From positions 1-31,879 of the IMG/VR virus record IMGVR_UViG_3300009149_003749: a stretch of DNA of 31,879 nucleotides; one strand, written 5' to 3'. This DNA comes from a virus. Below are positions 22,348 through 31,813 of the stretch, in pieces (positions within the stretch are counted from its first letter, which is position 1; each line of letters starts with the position of its first letter). The translations under genes were made by a program, and so were the position numbers. The notes under the pieces are model-generated. The model did not search any database, had not been told where the DNA came from, and worked only from the letters and a program-made list of their open reading frames with translations.

Positions 22348-23543
22348 CCAAATAAACCACCCGTACCAGTACCTGGTAAACCACCGGGCATTACTGTGTT
22401 CATTATAGAATTTGCAGTGGGAGAAACTCTAGAAGGTGATGATATAGGTTCCTCGCTAGAAGCTGGTGAATATGACCAATTGTCTTCAATTTTTGCTTCG
22501 CCGATCTCTGCTTTGGTCGTTCTCATCTGTTCAACATAATCAGAAAATGTTGGCCTAAACTTATCTTTAATTTCTGATAACCCATGTGATATCATAGTAT
22601 TATATAAATCATTAAAAGTCATTCTAACATCAACCATACCAGGTCGTTGTATATAAGATATATTATTAGAATCTCCTCCTTTTATTATCTCAACAGATGA
22701 TACATATCCAGCTTTTACTTGAAACAGCCCAGGACACATTACAGAACATAATACAGGAAAAGAAAATGTAGAAGGTGAATCTGATACAGGTATTGTAAAA
22801 GCTACAATTTTTGCTAGTGGTTCTACTATAAATTTATTGTGCCATGCGTCATCTTTTGGATTAGGATTATACAATCTTATAGTAACAGAATAAGAAGGTG
22901 AATAACCGCTACCTTTCCACATCATAGGGAAATCTATTTTGCTACCTGTTACTATTTTTGATATTCCAGATTTTCCACCCATCCATTCTGTTAATGATTC
23001 TCCTAAACCCACAGCACCACCACCTACACCACTCATAAGTGGACCGGTAATGTTTCTTCCGACCCAACCACCCTGTTTTAATTTATCACCTACTGCTTCA
23101 AGTGTCTCTTTTCCTCCTTTTGTACCTGTCATATATCTTAATTCTGACATAGTATCCGCAGCAATATTTCCAATAGATTCAAATTTAGATTCTCCATATT
23201 CTGAACTAAATGATTCTGTTATACTTGCATCGTTTTGAAACGCTATATGGATATGTCTTTCTTCTGGACTTAAAATAATTCCTGCCGAATTTAGAACCTG
23301 TTGATATACTTTAACACCTTCTTCATAATTAAGTGAGAATAATTGTAAACCAGCACGCTCACCATCTGGTAAAGTGGGATAAGCTGGATATAGAGTCATG
23401 ACCGGTAAAGATGCTCTTACTAATTCACTATCACTATTCCCTGTAGATAAAGCGGGTTCGAATATATAAGAGGGTGGTAATCCTATTATATTTGTAGTTT
23501 CATATTTGAAAACGGTATCTAACATAGGTGAGTTTTCAGCCAT
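22344..23543 (-). CDS. Tail tube initiator or tube-cap protein (T4 gp48/gp54-like)
   Basis: A 399-residue virion protein. Residues ~210-325 have YSPSYSVTIRLYNP, EPLAKIVAFTIPVS, GYVSSVEIIKG and RPGMVDVRMTFNDLYNTM, a strand order like the tail-tube fold. The N-terminal third and a Ser/Pro/Gly-rich end flank it. The position right after the tape-measure gene matches T4 gene order 29-48-54, in which gp48 and gp54 start the tube on the baseplate hub. A glycine-rich loop (MSGVGGGAVGLGESL) may be a flexible insert. The ATG has AAGGAGA upstream. The assignment depends on position and fold pattern, not strong sequence identity. Confidence 0.6.
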   Translation of the reverse strand: MAENSPMLDTVFKYETTNIIGLPPSYIFEPALSTGNSDSELVRASLPVMTLYPAYPTLPDGERAGLQLFSLNYEEGVKVYQQVLNSAGIILSPEERHIHIAFQNDASITESFSSEYGESKFESIGNIAADTMSELRYMTGTKGGKETLEAVGDKLKQGGWVGRNITGPLMSGVGGGAVGLGESLTEWMGGKSGISKIVTGSKIDFPMMWKGSGYSPSYSVTIRLYNPNPKDDAWHNKFIVEPLAKIVAFTIPVSDSPSTFSFPVLCSVMCPGLFQVKAGYVSSVEIIKGGDSNNISYIQRPGMVDVRMTFNDLYNTMISHGLSEIKDKFRPTFSDYVEQMRTTKAEIGEAKIEDNWSYSPASSEEPISSPSRVSPTANSIMNTVMPGGLPGTGTGGLFG

Positions 23544-23552
23544 TTTATCTCC

Positions 23553-26500
23553 TTATAATCTTCCGCCCAATATTTTTTCAGTATCGCTATCAAAGCCACT
23601 TGATCCTGTATTACTGATAACATTGCTAGAAGCTGTTGTTGAATTATTAGATGTTGCATTGTTTACAGTAGAATTAATGACTGTAGCACTTATTAATTTA
23701 TCAATAGAACCTTTCAGATTCTTATTACCCTGAGATAATTCATTTGCAATAATTTTTTGTTTACCCACTTCCATTCTTGCTTCATGTTCAGCAATATTTG
23801 ATGATGTTGATATTGCCTTATTTTCAACTTCTTTATATCTAGAGCCACGATCCTTTAAATCTTTAGAGATTATATTCATAAAGGCATCTGTTATAACTCT
23901 TCCAAACTTTGGCTCATCTGGTGTTACAACCATTTCCCCACCTTTAACAACTGTAGAGAATTCTTTATCACCCATAAATGCAGCACCTGTATGTGCCGTT
24001 ATAACAGGTTTTTTTGTAACTATATTATCTTCGTCACCAGTTAAAATCAACCCACCTACTGTTTTTGCCCTATTTGGTAACTGTTGTGCATATAAGCTTT
24101 TTTCTGTTGAATCTTTACTCTTATACATAATTTCTTTATATGCATCTTCATAGTTTCTTTCTTTTAAGTATTCTAGAGCGTTTTTAAATTTTTTAACACC
24201 ACTAACACCAAGATTAAATGCCATATCTAACAGAGCACCTTGTCTTACTGCATCTACATTTCCAAAAACATTTAATCTTTCTTTGATACCTTGATAATGA
24301 TCTATAAAATCTTTATCAAATAAATTATATGCTTCCTCTTTACTTATTTTATTAGGAAATCTTTCACCGGGTTGAATTAAATGACCTATTCCAATTGTTT
24401 CCTTTCCTAAAGTATCTAAATATTTTGAAAGTCTTACGCCTTCATGAAATATGATTTGTTTTTTGATAGCATCAAGTATTTCTGGATTTTGTTCTAATCC
24501 ACCTGATAATGGTATGACTGCTTCTGGACCAGCTTCTCCTATTAATGCTTTTGTTGGTGCTGTTACAATGCCGCCTTTGGCCATGTTAGGAATATTCTTA
24601 TCATTCATCATTGATTCTTCTTTGGTATAAAATTTTTGACCTAGCGTATTTTTAGGACCTTGTACAATAGCACCAATATCCATTAATTTTTTATTATTTG
24701 CAACATCTCCATTTAATAGTTTATATGCATTTGGTGTAAACAATCCTTTTACTTTTTCAGTTGCGCCTGTTTTCATATCAACTGCATTTTCATTATTAAT
24801 TTTCTTCCCAATCCAATCACCAATAAAAGGAATACCTTTTATTTTTTCTGTAATCCAATCTTTTGCTGCTGTTAGTAATTCTTTTATTTTCTCAAACGGC
24901 CACATTATTATATCTATAATATCTTGTAATTTATCTTTTATAGAATCAAAACTTGGTATTTTTTCTGTTATCCAGTCTTTAGCTTTCTTTATACCCTTCC
25001 ATATCATTTTATATGGCCATGTTATAAAGTCTATAATACCCTTTATAGTTTTCTTAGCACCATCAAATACATATTGAAGGGCTTTAGATATATTTTTTCC
25101 ACCAATTGCTCCTAATATGCCACCTGCAATGGCACCAATACCAGCACCAATAGCAGTTCCTATAGGACCACCTGCAATAGTACCAATACCAGCACCAATT
25201 AATGCACCTTTGCCGGCACCCATTGCTGCGTCTTTTAGATCACCTTCTCCAGAACCACCAAGTGCACCACCTATACCCGCAGTTATTTTCTGCGATGTTT
25301 TTACTTTTTCTCCTGGTTTAACACCGTGCCACTCACCAGCTTTTTTCACACCTTTATAAGCACCATATGCAGCCATTCCTAAACCAGCCACACCAGCAGC
25401 AGCACCAGCTGCTCCTAATCCACCCATAGATCCTAATAAACCTTTTAATCCAAATCTTGCAGCTAATACTGATCCAAGTGTCGTAATAGCTGTTGTTATT
25501 TGGCTGCCAACAAACATAAAAGCAGTTTTTAAACCACCAAATATTTTTAACATGCCTTGTAAGATCCATTTCTTCCAGAATCTTCTTAACCACCCTGTAA
25601 CCGAATCCATCCCACCTCTAATTTTCCGTGTCATATATTCCATTTTAGATTCATGAGCAACTCGTTCTATATTTATTTTAGAATCACCCTTTAATATTTT
25701 ATATATTCCTTTAAGATAATATAATATTTTTCCTGGCCACTTGGCAGTTACTGGTTGCCCTTGGGGATCTGCTCCTACGACATTTTCGCCTGTTATTTTT
25801 CTCTTCAAAAAACCAAACGCGCCCTTAACTTTATCTTTTATTTTTTCTTTTACGCTAGATACTTTATTCTTAATACTTTGGAATGGTTTCATTATAAAAC
25901 GACCAACTGCTTTAAATGGTGCTGTTATCATTTTCCATCCAAAACTTAGAGCAGTTTTTAAACTACTTACTCCAAAATTTATAGCATGTCTGATACCAGT
26001 AAGTCCTGTTCTCGTAGCACTTAATGTTGCTCTAGCAATATCTACTCCTAGCCCAATACCCTTTGATATAGTTTTTAGTATTACATTTGCAGCAGTCATG
26101 GGTGCACCGATTAATTGACCCAAGCCCTGAGAAATTCCTTTTGCAAAACCAGTGCCCATTGATAATGGTAATTTTATAATACCAGTTCCTATATCAGCTA
26201 TACCGCCTAACATTTTACCAAAAATACTTTGTCCTTCTTTAGAATAACCAGACGAGATTATCTTTATAATTGTATCTAGTTTTTCAATTATCCTATTATC
26301 ATACTCACTGAACTGTTCATCTTTTTTAAATCCTAATTTAATAAGTGCTCTACTAAACATCCCAGCAACTTTTTCAGTAGCAGTAGGATCATCTAAAGGT
26401 AGAACGACTTCCGGTCCAGCCTCTCCTACAACAACCCCCTTAGCGGCATAAATAACACCACCCGTTGCCATAGTAGTAACTTTTTCTGACTCTGCTTTTT

Positions 26501-29500
26501 TAAATTTATCACGCATTGTATTAGAAACAAACGAGGCAAAATCGATCATATTATTTTTTATCAAGATAGTAGTCTCTTTTATATTTTTCCATAAATCACT
26601 AAAATCTTTATTTAAATTTTTAAATAAACCAGTTTCCCTATATTCTTTAAGACCTTTATAAAAATCTTTAAGTCCCCTTGTTATATCAACAAAAAGATCA
26701 GTAAGTGGTTTTAACGCTGTCTTAATACCTACCTTTGCAGCCTTAAACATTCCAGTAAACCCACTTGTTATTATTCCTATTAATCCATGTTCTTTATCTA
26801 CAGAACCAGTAAATTCTGAGAAAGCAGATCTTATGGAATTTATAGTACTCATTATTAAACTAAATGACATTAACCTTACTTGAAGTACCCAATCTTCTAT
26901 TTTAGAATAAATCTTATGCCACGATTCTGGTAATATTTTTCCCACTAGTTCTTTACGAACCTCTACCATAGTAAGACCAAATTCAAAAGCTAATTGATAA
27001 CCCACACTAGATAAACTCATAAATGCACCAAATATAGCACTTCCTAATTGACCAATAGATTTAGTAATACCAATGGCTAAATCAAGTATACCTTTAAATG
27101 CTTCAATTATAGATATAGGAATAGCTTTAATAGATGCTAATGCTTTTGTAAAAAGGCTACTATCTTCATCTTCCCATGTTTTTTTAATTGGTTCAATTAT
27201 TTTTTTGCCAAAGGTTTCGAATGTAGATAAGGCAGTACGAATAGGTTGTGTAAATTTATCTATAAGGGTAGAGGCTTCTACAATAAGCTCAGAGAATTTA
27301 TTATATAATCGTGTTATTCCTTTACTTATAGCATCTGGCACAAAATCTTGAAATGCTTTTGCTAAAATAGTACTAAAACTTCTAGGAGAATCTGTTAAAT
27401 CTTGTCTTAGAATTTCTGAAATATTAATAGCTAAATCTTCAAAAGTTTTTTTAACATGTTTTGAAAAATCTTGTATAGCTGTTACAATTCCACCAACCAT
27501 TGATGTTTTTTCTCTTTCCTTAAAAGTTGTTCTTGTTCTATCACCTTTTAATTTTTCATCTTTTTTTATAAATTGAGTACCAGTAGTAAAAGATCCCTTA
27601 ATGTGTTTAAATAGTTCAGGTATAGGTTTAAGATATTCAAATTTTTCTTTAAATGAATCTACAAATTCAGTTAATTTTTTTGCAATGATGGATTCATCCC
27701 AAACTTTTTTAATTTTTATTGAAACATCGCTTGCTAGATTAACAACAGCATTTTTAAGATCAATAAACCATTTTCCAATTCTTTTAAATATCCCACCAGT
27801 AAAGAAATTTGCAACCCCTCCTAACATCCTAGAAAATATTCCTCCCTTTGGAGTAGTTTCTTCAGCTTGTTCTTTTTTATTTGTAAAAGAGCCTTTTATA
27901 TTTTCTGTTTTATCTTTTACAAATTCTTTGGCCTGACTATATTTTTCTTTTACTGTGCCTTTTATCTTTGCTATCTTTCCAACTGTCTCGCCTTTATCAA
28001 CTTCTACTAAACCACCCTCTGTAATTTCTTTGGGATCATCCATTGCTTCGGCCAACTTTGGAATCTTGGCACTTCTTATTTTTGCAGTTTTTAACTTTCC
28101 GTTTTTTAATAATTCTGTAACTTGTTTGATTCCTTCATTTATTTGTGGGAGATACTCTTCTATTAATGATTTTGTTTCTGACATAAGTTGTATTCTAGTA
28201 GCTATGGATGGTGATTTTTTAAGTTCCTCTGCTTCTTTCTGAAATTTTTTCTTTTCACCCCATTCTTTATATCCGGGTATGATTTTTTCAAAAAAACTAC
28301 CACCTTCTTTGTCTTTACCAATACCAAGAAATGATGCCACCCCACCAGCAAGACCCTTGATTTTTCCAGTTAAGGCATCCTTAAGATATGCAAAAGGCCC
28401 GTCTGTACCACCAACAACAGCTCCAAATGATTCTGCAATAGTCCCTCCTAACCAAGCAGATAGGCTTCTAGCTCTTGGTCTCCATAGTGTTCCAGGTATT
28501 TCAAATCCTATCTGTAGTAATTTAGATTGTTGTAACATTATTTTATTTATTTCATGTGATGCAAACCTACTATCAACATGTAATAATCCTAATGTTCTTA
28601 ACATTGCACCAAAAATACCATACTTACCAGGCTGTGATAATTCAGCCTTATAACCTGCACCAAATATAGGGATGGCATATCCTATAGTCGCGCCTAGACC
28701 AAACATATCACCAATCATACTTCTAAATATCCCAGATTTACCAGTATCTTGGAAAGCATCACTAATAGAGTTTGCTAATAATTTTCTGTGTTTTTTATTA
28801 GATATATCTTCAGATGAAAATGCATCAACAAATTCATCAGTAGGGGATACTTTTAATGGACCACTTCCTTCTTTAACATCTAATAATTCATTTGTTGTTA
28901 TTACTTTTTCTGATATTGATTCTAATCCTTTTGTAAATTCTTTATCGGGTGCAACCTGAAACTCTTTGTTTTTTTCAGGTGCTACATGAAAGATGCCTTC
29001 TTTCTGTGTTTTTTTAGGAAATCCTTTTACCCAATTAGCAATAGTTGCAATTCCACTACTCATACCAGCAATACTAGTAGCACCCATACCTTTAATACTA
29101 GAACCAAAACCAGACCCACCACTACTACCTTCTTCGCTACTACCAAACATTCTGGTAAGAGATTTTAATGCCATTCCGGGTGCTATTCCGCCAGCAGTAC
29201 CCATTAAACCAATTCCTAATGCTTTCTTAAAACTTTCTTTAGTTTCTCCTCTTACATTACCAATTGTTTCTTGTGCAACTTGGGATGGTTGATCTAGAAT
29301 ATTCATGCCTGCTCTAACTGGAGCAGTTGCTACTCTTCCTGCAACCTTGGCCGTTCCTACAGTTGCTCCTTTGATGCCCCTATATGCTGCATAACCAGCC
29401 GCTGGAACAGCAGCCATAGCTGTCCATTTTCCTAAAGTCTTTAATCCATCACTAACATACTTCATTTTTGTGTTATTTTCTTCAGTAACACTTGTTAGCT

Positions 29501-29840
29501 CATCAAGAGATTCTGTTAATTCTGATGCCGAGTCATCAAATGAATCCCTTAGCTGTAACGTATCTTTATCCAATTTGCCTATAGACTTATCTAAACCATC
29601 TAAAGAAGAATAAATCTTTTTATTCATAGAAGAACTTACATTTTTTATTTTTGTAGATGATTTATTATATCTTTCTAATTCAGAAACATCAAATGCGCCA
29701 ATCTTCTTTTTCGATAAGGCATATTCTTTAGTTGTTTTACTCAACTCATCTGAAAAATCAGCTAATGACATATTAACAGTTTTCAGATTTTTTATGAACT
29801 TTTTTTGTTCTTGTTCGAACTCATTTGTTTGTATAGGCAA
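23553..29840 (-). CDS. Tape-measure protein with C-terminal T4-type lysozyme domain
   Basis: A 2095-residue tail tape measure. The start has coiled-coil-like helices, the middle has hydrophobic glycine/alanine-rich stretches, including about 1537-1585 (GAGIGTIAGGPIGTAIGAGI), and the motif GEAGPE(V/A)V(L/I)PL occurs near 1138 and 1765, as in many tape measures. Residues ~1793-1940 form a GH24 lysozyme: HEGVRLSKYLDTLGKETIGIGH has Glu1800, Asp1809 and Thr1815 with the same spacing as T4 lysozyme Glu11, Asp20 and Thr26, and QLPNRAKTV matches its C-terminal helix. It should cut peptidoglycan as DNA is injected. TTG 29840 is chosen because AGGAGA lies seven bases upstream. A helix of this length without the C-terminal part suggests a tail of about 270 nm, a rough estimate. 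Confidence 0.9.
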   Translation of the reverse strand: MPIQTNEFEQEQKKFIKNLKTVNMSLADFSDELSKTTKEYALSKKKIGAFDVSELERYNKSSTKIKNVSSSMNKKIYSSLDGLDKSIGKLDKDTLQLRDSFDDSASELTESLDELTSVTEENNTKMKYVSDGLKTLGKWTAMAAVPAAGYAAYRGIKGATVGTAKVAGRVATAPVRAGMNILDQPSQVAQETIGNVRGETKESFKKALGIGLMGTAGGIAPGMALKSLTRMFGSSEEGSSGGSGFGSSIKGMGATSIAGMSSGIATIANWVKGFPKKTQKEGIFHVAPEKNKEFQVAPDKEFTKGLESISEKVITTNELLDVKEGSGPLKVSPTDEFVDAFSSEDISNKKHRKLLANSISDAFQDTGKSGIFRSMIGDMFGLGATIGYAIPIFGAGYKAELSQPGKYGIFGAMLRTLGLLHVDSRFASHEINKIMLQQSKLLQIGFEIPGTLWRPRARSLSAWLGGTIAESFGAVVGGTDGPFAYLKDALTGKIKGLAGGVASFLGIGKDKEGGSFFEKIIPGYKEWGEKKKFQKEAEELKKSPSIATRIQLMSETKSLIEEYLPQINEGIKQVTELLKNGKLKTAKIRSAKIPKLAEAMDDPKEITEGGLVEVDKGETVGKIAKIKGTVKEKYSQAKEFVKDKTENIKGSFTNKKEQAEETTPKGGIFSRMLGGVANFFTGGIFKRIGKWFIDLKNAVVNLASDVSIKIKKVWDESIIAKKLTEFVDSFKEKFEYLKPIPELFKHIKGSFTTGTQFIKKDEKLKGDRTRTTFKEREKTSMVGGIVTAIQDFSKHVKKTFEDLAINISEILRQDLTDSPRSFSTILAKAFQDFVPDAISKGITRLYNKFSELIVEASTLIDKFTQPIRTALSTFETFGKKIIEPIKKTWEDEDSSLFTKALASIKAIPISIIEAFKGILDLAIGITKSIGQLGSAIFGAFMSLSSVGYQLAFEFGLTMVEVRKELVGKILPESWHKIYSKIEDWVLQVRLMSFSLIMSTINSIRSAFSEFTGSVDKEHGLIGIITSGFTGMFKAAKVGIKTALKPLTDLFVDITRGLKDFYKGLKEYRETGLFKNLNKDFSDLWKNIKETTILIKNNMIDFASFVSNTMRDKFKKAESEKVTTMATGGVIYAAKGVVVGEAGPEVVLPLDDPTATEKVAGMFSRALIKLGFKKDEQFSEYDNRIIEKLDTIIKIISSGYSKEGQSIFGKMLGGIADIGTGIIKLPLSMGTGFAKGISQGLGQLIGAPMTAANVILKTISKGIGLGVDIARATLSATRTGLTGIRHAINFGVSSLKTALSFGWKMITAPFKAVGRFIMKPFQSIKNKVSSVKEKIKDKVKGAFGFLKRKITGENVVGADPQGQPVTAKWPGKILYYLKGIYKILKGDSKINIERVAHESKMEYMTRKIRGGMDSVTGWLRRFWKKWILQGMLKIFGGLKTAFMFVGSQITTAITTLGSVLAARFGLKGLLGSMGGLGAAGAAAGVAGLGMAAYGAYKGVKKAGEWHGVKPGEKVKTSQKITAGIGGALGGSGEGDLKDAAMGAGKGALIGAGIGTIAGGPIGTAIGAGIGAIAGGILGAIGGKNISKALQYVFDGAKKTIKGIIDFITWPYKMIWKGIKKAKDWITEKIPSFDSIKDKLQDIIDIIMWPFEKIKELLTAAKDWITEKIKGIPFIGDWIGKKINNENAVDMKTGATEKVKGLFTPNAYKLLNGDVANNKKLMDIGAIVQGPKNTLGQKFYTKEESMMNDKNIPNMAKGGIVTAPTKALIGEAGPEAVIPLSGGLEQNPEILDAIKKQIIFHEGVRLSKYLDTLGKETIGIGHLIQPGERFPNKISKEEAYNLFDKDFIDHYQGIKERLNVFGNVDAVRQGALLDMAFNLGVSGVKKFKNALEYLKERNYEDAYKEIMYKSKDSTEKSLYAQQLPNRAKTVGGLILTGDEDNIVTKKPVITAHTGAAFMGDKEFSTVVKGGEMVVTPDEPKFGRVITDAFMNIISKDLKDRGSRYKEVENKAISTSSNIAEHEARMEVGKQKIIANELSQGNKNLKGSIDKLISATVINSTVNNATSNNSTTASSNVISNTGSSGFDSDTEKILGGRL

Positions 29841-29853
29841 TGGATTCTCCTAA

Positions 29854-30453
29854 CTATTTTCCAAATTCTGGATCTGATTTTCTTTTATTTTCAACCCAGT
29901 CAGCAAGATCATTTCTTAATTTATTAGCTTGTGTTGATATATCAGGATGTTTATTTTTATTAAATACTTTCAGGGTTGTTAATTGTTGTGATAATTCATC
30001 CCATTGTTTACCCTTATTAATTTGATCCTTATATTTTTCAATAGGATCTTTTAAACTTAATCCCATATCGCCAGTTTCTATAGGTATTTTTATTTTGGGA
30101 TCTTTCTTTTCTAAAAGATGATTTAGACAACCTTTTGTTGTTTTAATTGTAAAATACTCCTTCATATTTTTCCAAGGAATTGTTCCAAAATCAATGGTTA
30201 ATTCTTCCCCAGATGATATCTTTTGATTTGTGAATAGATAGTATTTCCACCTAGATGCCTTTATAGTCAAATTAGAATTTTTAGAATGTTGTATACCTCT
30301 TCCGAGTCTAGTAGGAACATAATCAACATCAGGGTTCCCAGTCTTCTTTAATTTAATAAAACCAGGCCCTAAGTTTATATTTTCAGGAATACCAATTTTA
30401 GCATAAACACCATTGGTTTTAATATTTAAATATTGAAATTGAATACCTGGCAT
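29854..30453 (-). CDS. SET-domain-like protein in the tail operon
   Basis: A 199-residue protein. Residues ~15-90 follow the SET pattern: GVYAKIGIPENINLGPG, then RGIQHSKNSNLTI (His56, Ser57, Asn61, like NHSCxPN) and KISSGEELTIDFG (82-90). SET proteins use SAM to methylate lysine. The catalytic tyrosine of the usual ELTxDYG is Phe89 here, and the Asn before His56 is Gln55, so activity is doubtful. The C-terminal ~100 residues are helical and charged. Its ATG overlaps the metallopeptidase-like gene's stop (TAATG), and the tape measure follows after 13 bases, so it is made with tail proteins. It could be a structural or a chaperone protein. I know no phage family with this role. Confidence 0.5.
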   Translation of the reverse strand: MPGIQFQYLNIKTNGVYAKIGIPENINLGPGFIKLKKTGNPDVDYVPTRLGRGIQHSKNSNLTIKASRWKYYLFTNQKISSGEELTIDFGTIPWKNMKEYFTIKTTKGCLNHLLEKKDPKIKIPIETGDMGLSLKDPIEKYKDQINKGKQWDELSQQLTTLKVFNKNKHPDISTQANKLRNDLADWVENKRKSDPEFGK

Positions 30454-31358
30454 TAAGAATATTTCCTATAATCTATCATATTAATCAATCTTGCAACATT
30501 AGATGGTATATCCCACTGAGATGTAATAGCAACAATTTCTGATGGAAATGCAAATTCTTGACCCGCATGAGTCCATTTACATGCATCATGCCCTAGTTTA
30601 TTATAAGCCATACAATATCTTTTATATGTTTCGTTAATAAGAGGTCTATGGGATGAATTTTTTACTTTATCACTGTTTATAAAATATAAATAAGGTAGGG
30701 CCATACGGATTATTAAAGGTTCCACTTCATCTTTTGGATAGGCATGTTCTATATACAATCTCCATATATTAATAGTGTCTAATACTTTATTTGGTTGAGG
30801 TGATGCATCTCCTGTTATTATTAGAGTTTGTATTGTTTTAGATAGAATAGAATCACTTATATTTTTTGTTAAAGGTGCTAAATTATAACAAATATTTTTA
30901 TAGAATGGTAGCAGATGACTTCTTAGTGTTGTAGATATAAAAGATTTAGGTTTGTCAAACGCTGCAAAATGACATAATTCATGAGCTAATATTGATGGTA
31001 TTTCAGTTATAGCTTTTCCTAATATATTAACATTATCATCCAATAAAATAACAAGTTTTTGATCTACTGGTGAAAAATATCCTAAAGTATGCATACCATG
31101 AGATACACCTGTGAAACTTTTAATTCTATTAGATAAGAACGATAGTTTGCTTTTATTTTCATAACCGATTAATATAGAACGAGCTTCAATTCCTTTTTTT
31201 ATTCCTGGTAGTATGGGTTTTGTTATGGATGATTTTTCTAACCAACCTAATGTTGCATCTATTATTTTTTCATTAGAAAAAATAGGTTCATTGTCTGCTA
31301 TTCCATATTGTTTCAGTCCCGTAGGAATCAAATCTAAAAATTCATTCAATATTTCCAT
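30453..31358 (-). CDS. HExxH metallopeptidase-like protein at head of tail operon
   Basis: A 301-residue protein with ILAHELCHFAAF at residues ~123-134, a zinc-peptidase HExxH motif (His126, Glu127, His130). A later GQEFAFPSEIVAITSQ (about 268-283) provides a Glu that could be the third ligand of the gluzincin type. The rest is helical and not recognised. It has no signal sequence. ATG 31358 follows GAGAGG. As the first gene after late-type motif g it is expressed with the tape measure, so it may be a virion protease, a processing enzyme, or a structural protein using an inherited fold. Confidence 0.65.
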   Translation of the reverse strand: MEILNEFLDLIPTGLKQYGIADNEPIFSNEKIIDATLGWLEKSSITKPILPGIKKGIEARSILIGYENKSKLSFLSNRIKSFTGVSHGMHTLGYFSPVDQKLVILLDDNVNILGKAITEIPSILAHELCHFAAFDKPKSFISTTLRSHLLPFYKNICYNLAPLTKNISDSILSKTIQTLIITGDASPQPNKVLDTINIWRLYIEHAYPKDEVEPLIIRMALPYLYFINSDKVKNSSHRPLINETYKRYCMAYNKLGHDACKWTHAGQEFAFPSEIVAITSQWDIPSNVARLINMIDYRKYS

Positions 31359-31379
31359 ATATATTACCTCTCATTATCA

Positions 31380-31396
31380 GTTTAAAGTTTGTCCTG
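31380..31396 (-). promoter_or_regulatory. Late-type motif, copy g (leftward tail operon)
   Basis: The minus-strand sequence CAGGACAAACTTTAAAC lies 21 bases before the ATG at 31358. It is the only leftward copy and precedes the 9-kb run of tail genes from 31358 to 22344. Confidence 0.65.
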
Positions 31397-31419
31397 TTTA
31401 TAATTTTAAGAAATTTGTC

Positions 31420-31458
31420 AAAAAAATAAAAAGGGGATAAATATAACATTACCCCCTT
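31420..31458 (-). terminator. Terminator of the small membrane gene
   Basis: On the minus strand AAGGGGG pairs with CCCCTT across an AT-rich loop of about 15 bases and is followed by TTTATTTTTTT. It separates the upstream small gene from the tail operon promoter. Confidence 0.75.
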
Positions 31459-31464
31459 GATATT

Positions 31465-31680
31465 TCAAAGATATTCTCGAAAATTTTTTATAAAATTGTA
31501 AACACCATATAAGCCAAAGCCTGAGTAAATAAGACCTATTATAAAATGTCCAGTACCAATTGTATAAGAAGGCATAACTACACCACTTTTTGAAAATATA
31601 AATATGGCGTGTATTATCCATATTATAAAAATAATCACAGCAGTACAATCACTAAATAAGTTAAATATCTTACTTTTCAT
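31465..31680 (-). CDS. Small membrane protein
   Basis: A 71-residue protein with two predicted membrane segments (about 12-28, 40-62) separated by SKSGVVMPSYTIGTG, and a basic C-terminal NFIKNFREYL. It is not recognised. ATG 31680 has AGGAGA upstream. It stands alone, with a terminator after it and no late-type motif before it, so its timing probably differs from the tail operon. A second overlapping frame on the same strand is a shadow. Confidence 0.65.
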   Translation of the reverse strand: MKSKIFNLFSDCTAVIIFIIWIIHAIFIFSKSGVVMPSYTIGTGHFIIGLIYSGFGLYGVYNFIKNFREYL

Positions 31681-31710
31681 TATGTCTCCTATATGATATT
31701 ATTATTATGA

Positions 31711-31773
31711 TTATGATATTAAAATTTCTTTATTCGGGAAGAACACTACAACTTGAAGTTGTGGATGAATTCC
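31711..31773 (-). repeat. Buried coding tail of the LRR family, copy C
   Basis: On the minus strand it encodes GIHPQLQVVVFFPNKEILIS then TAA, with a TAG just upstream. Bases 31711-31764 match 2586-2639 at 47 of 54 positions. No LRR gene precedes it, so only the tail remains. It lies upstream of the small membrane gene. Confidence 0.75.
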
Positions 31774-31798
31774 CTATGATCTAGTTTTTTAACCAACT

Positions 31799-31813
31799 GT
31801 CCTGGAAGGACAA
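31799..31813 (+). other. Inverted repeat overlapping motif f
   Basis: TGTCCT and AGGACA enclose GGA and run into the beginning of motif f. It could be an operator or chance; other motif copies do not have it. Confidence 0.3.

Noticed and set aside
25117-25359. Proline/alanine-rich plus-strand frames opposite the tape measure (also near 25741, 28279, 28993)
   Set aside because: They mirror the glycine/alanine-rich tape-measure codons on the other strand and lack start signals.
31465-31648. Second minus-strand frame overlapping the small membrane gene
   Set aside because: It has no ribosome-binding site and runs through the terminator hairpin at 31420-31458.
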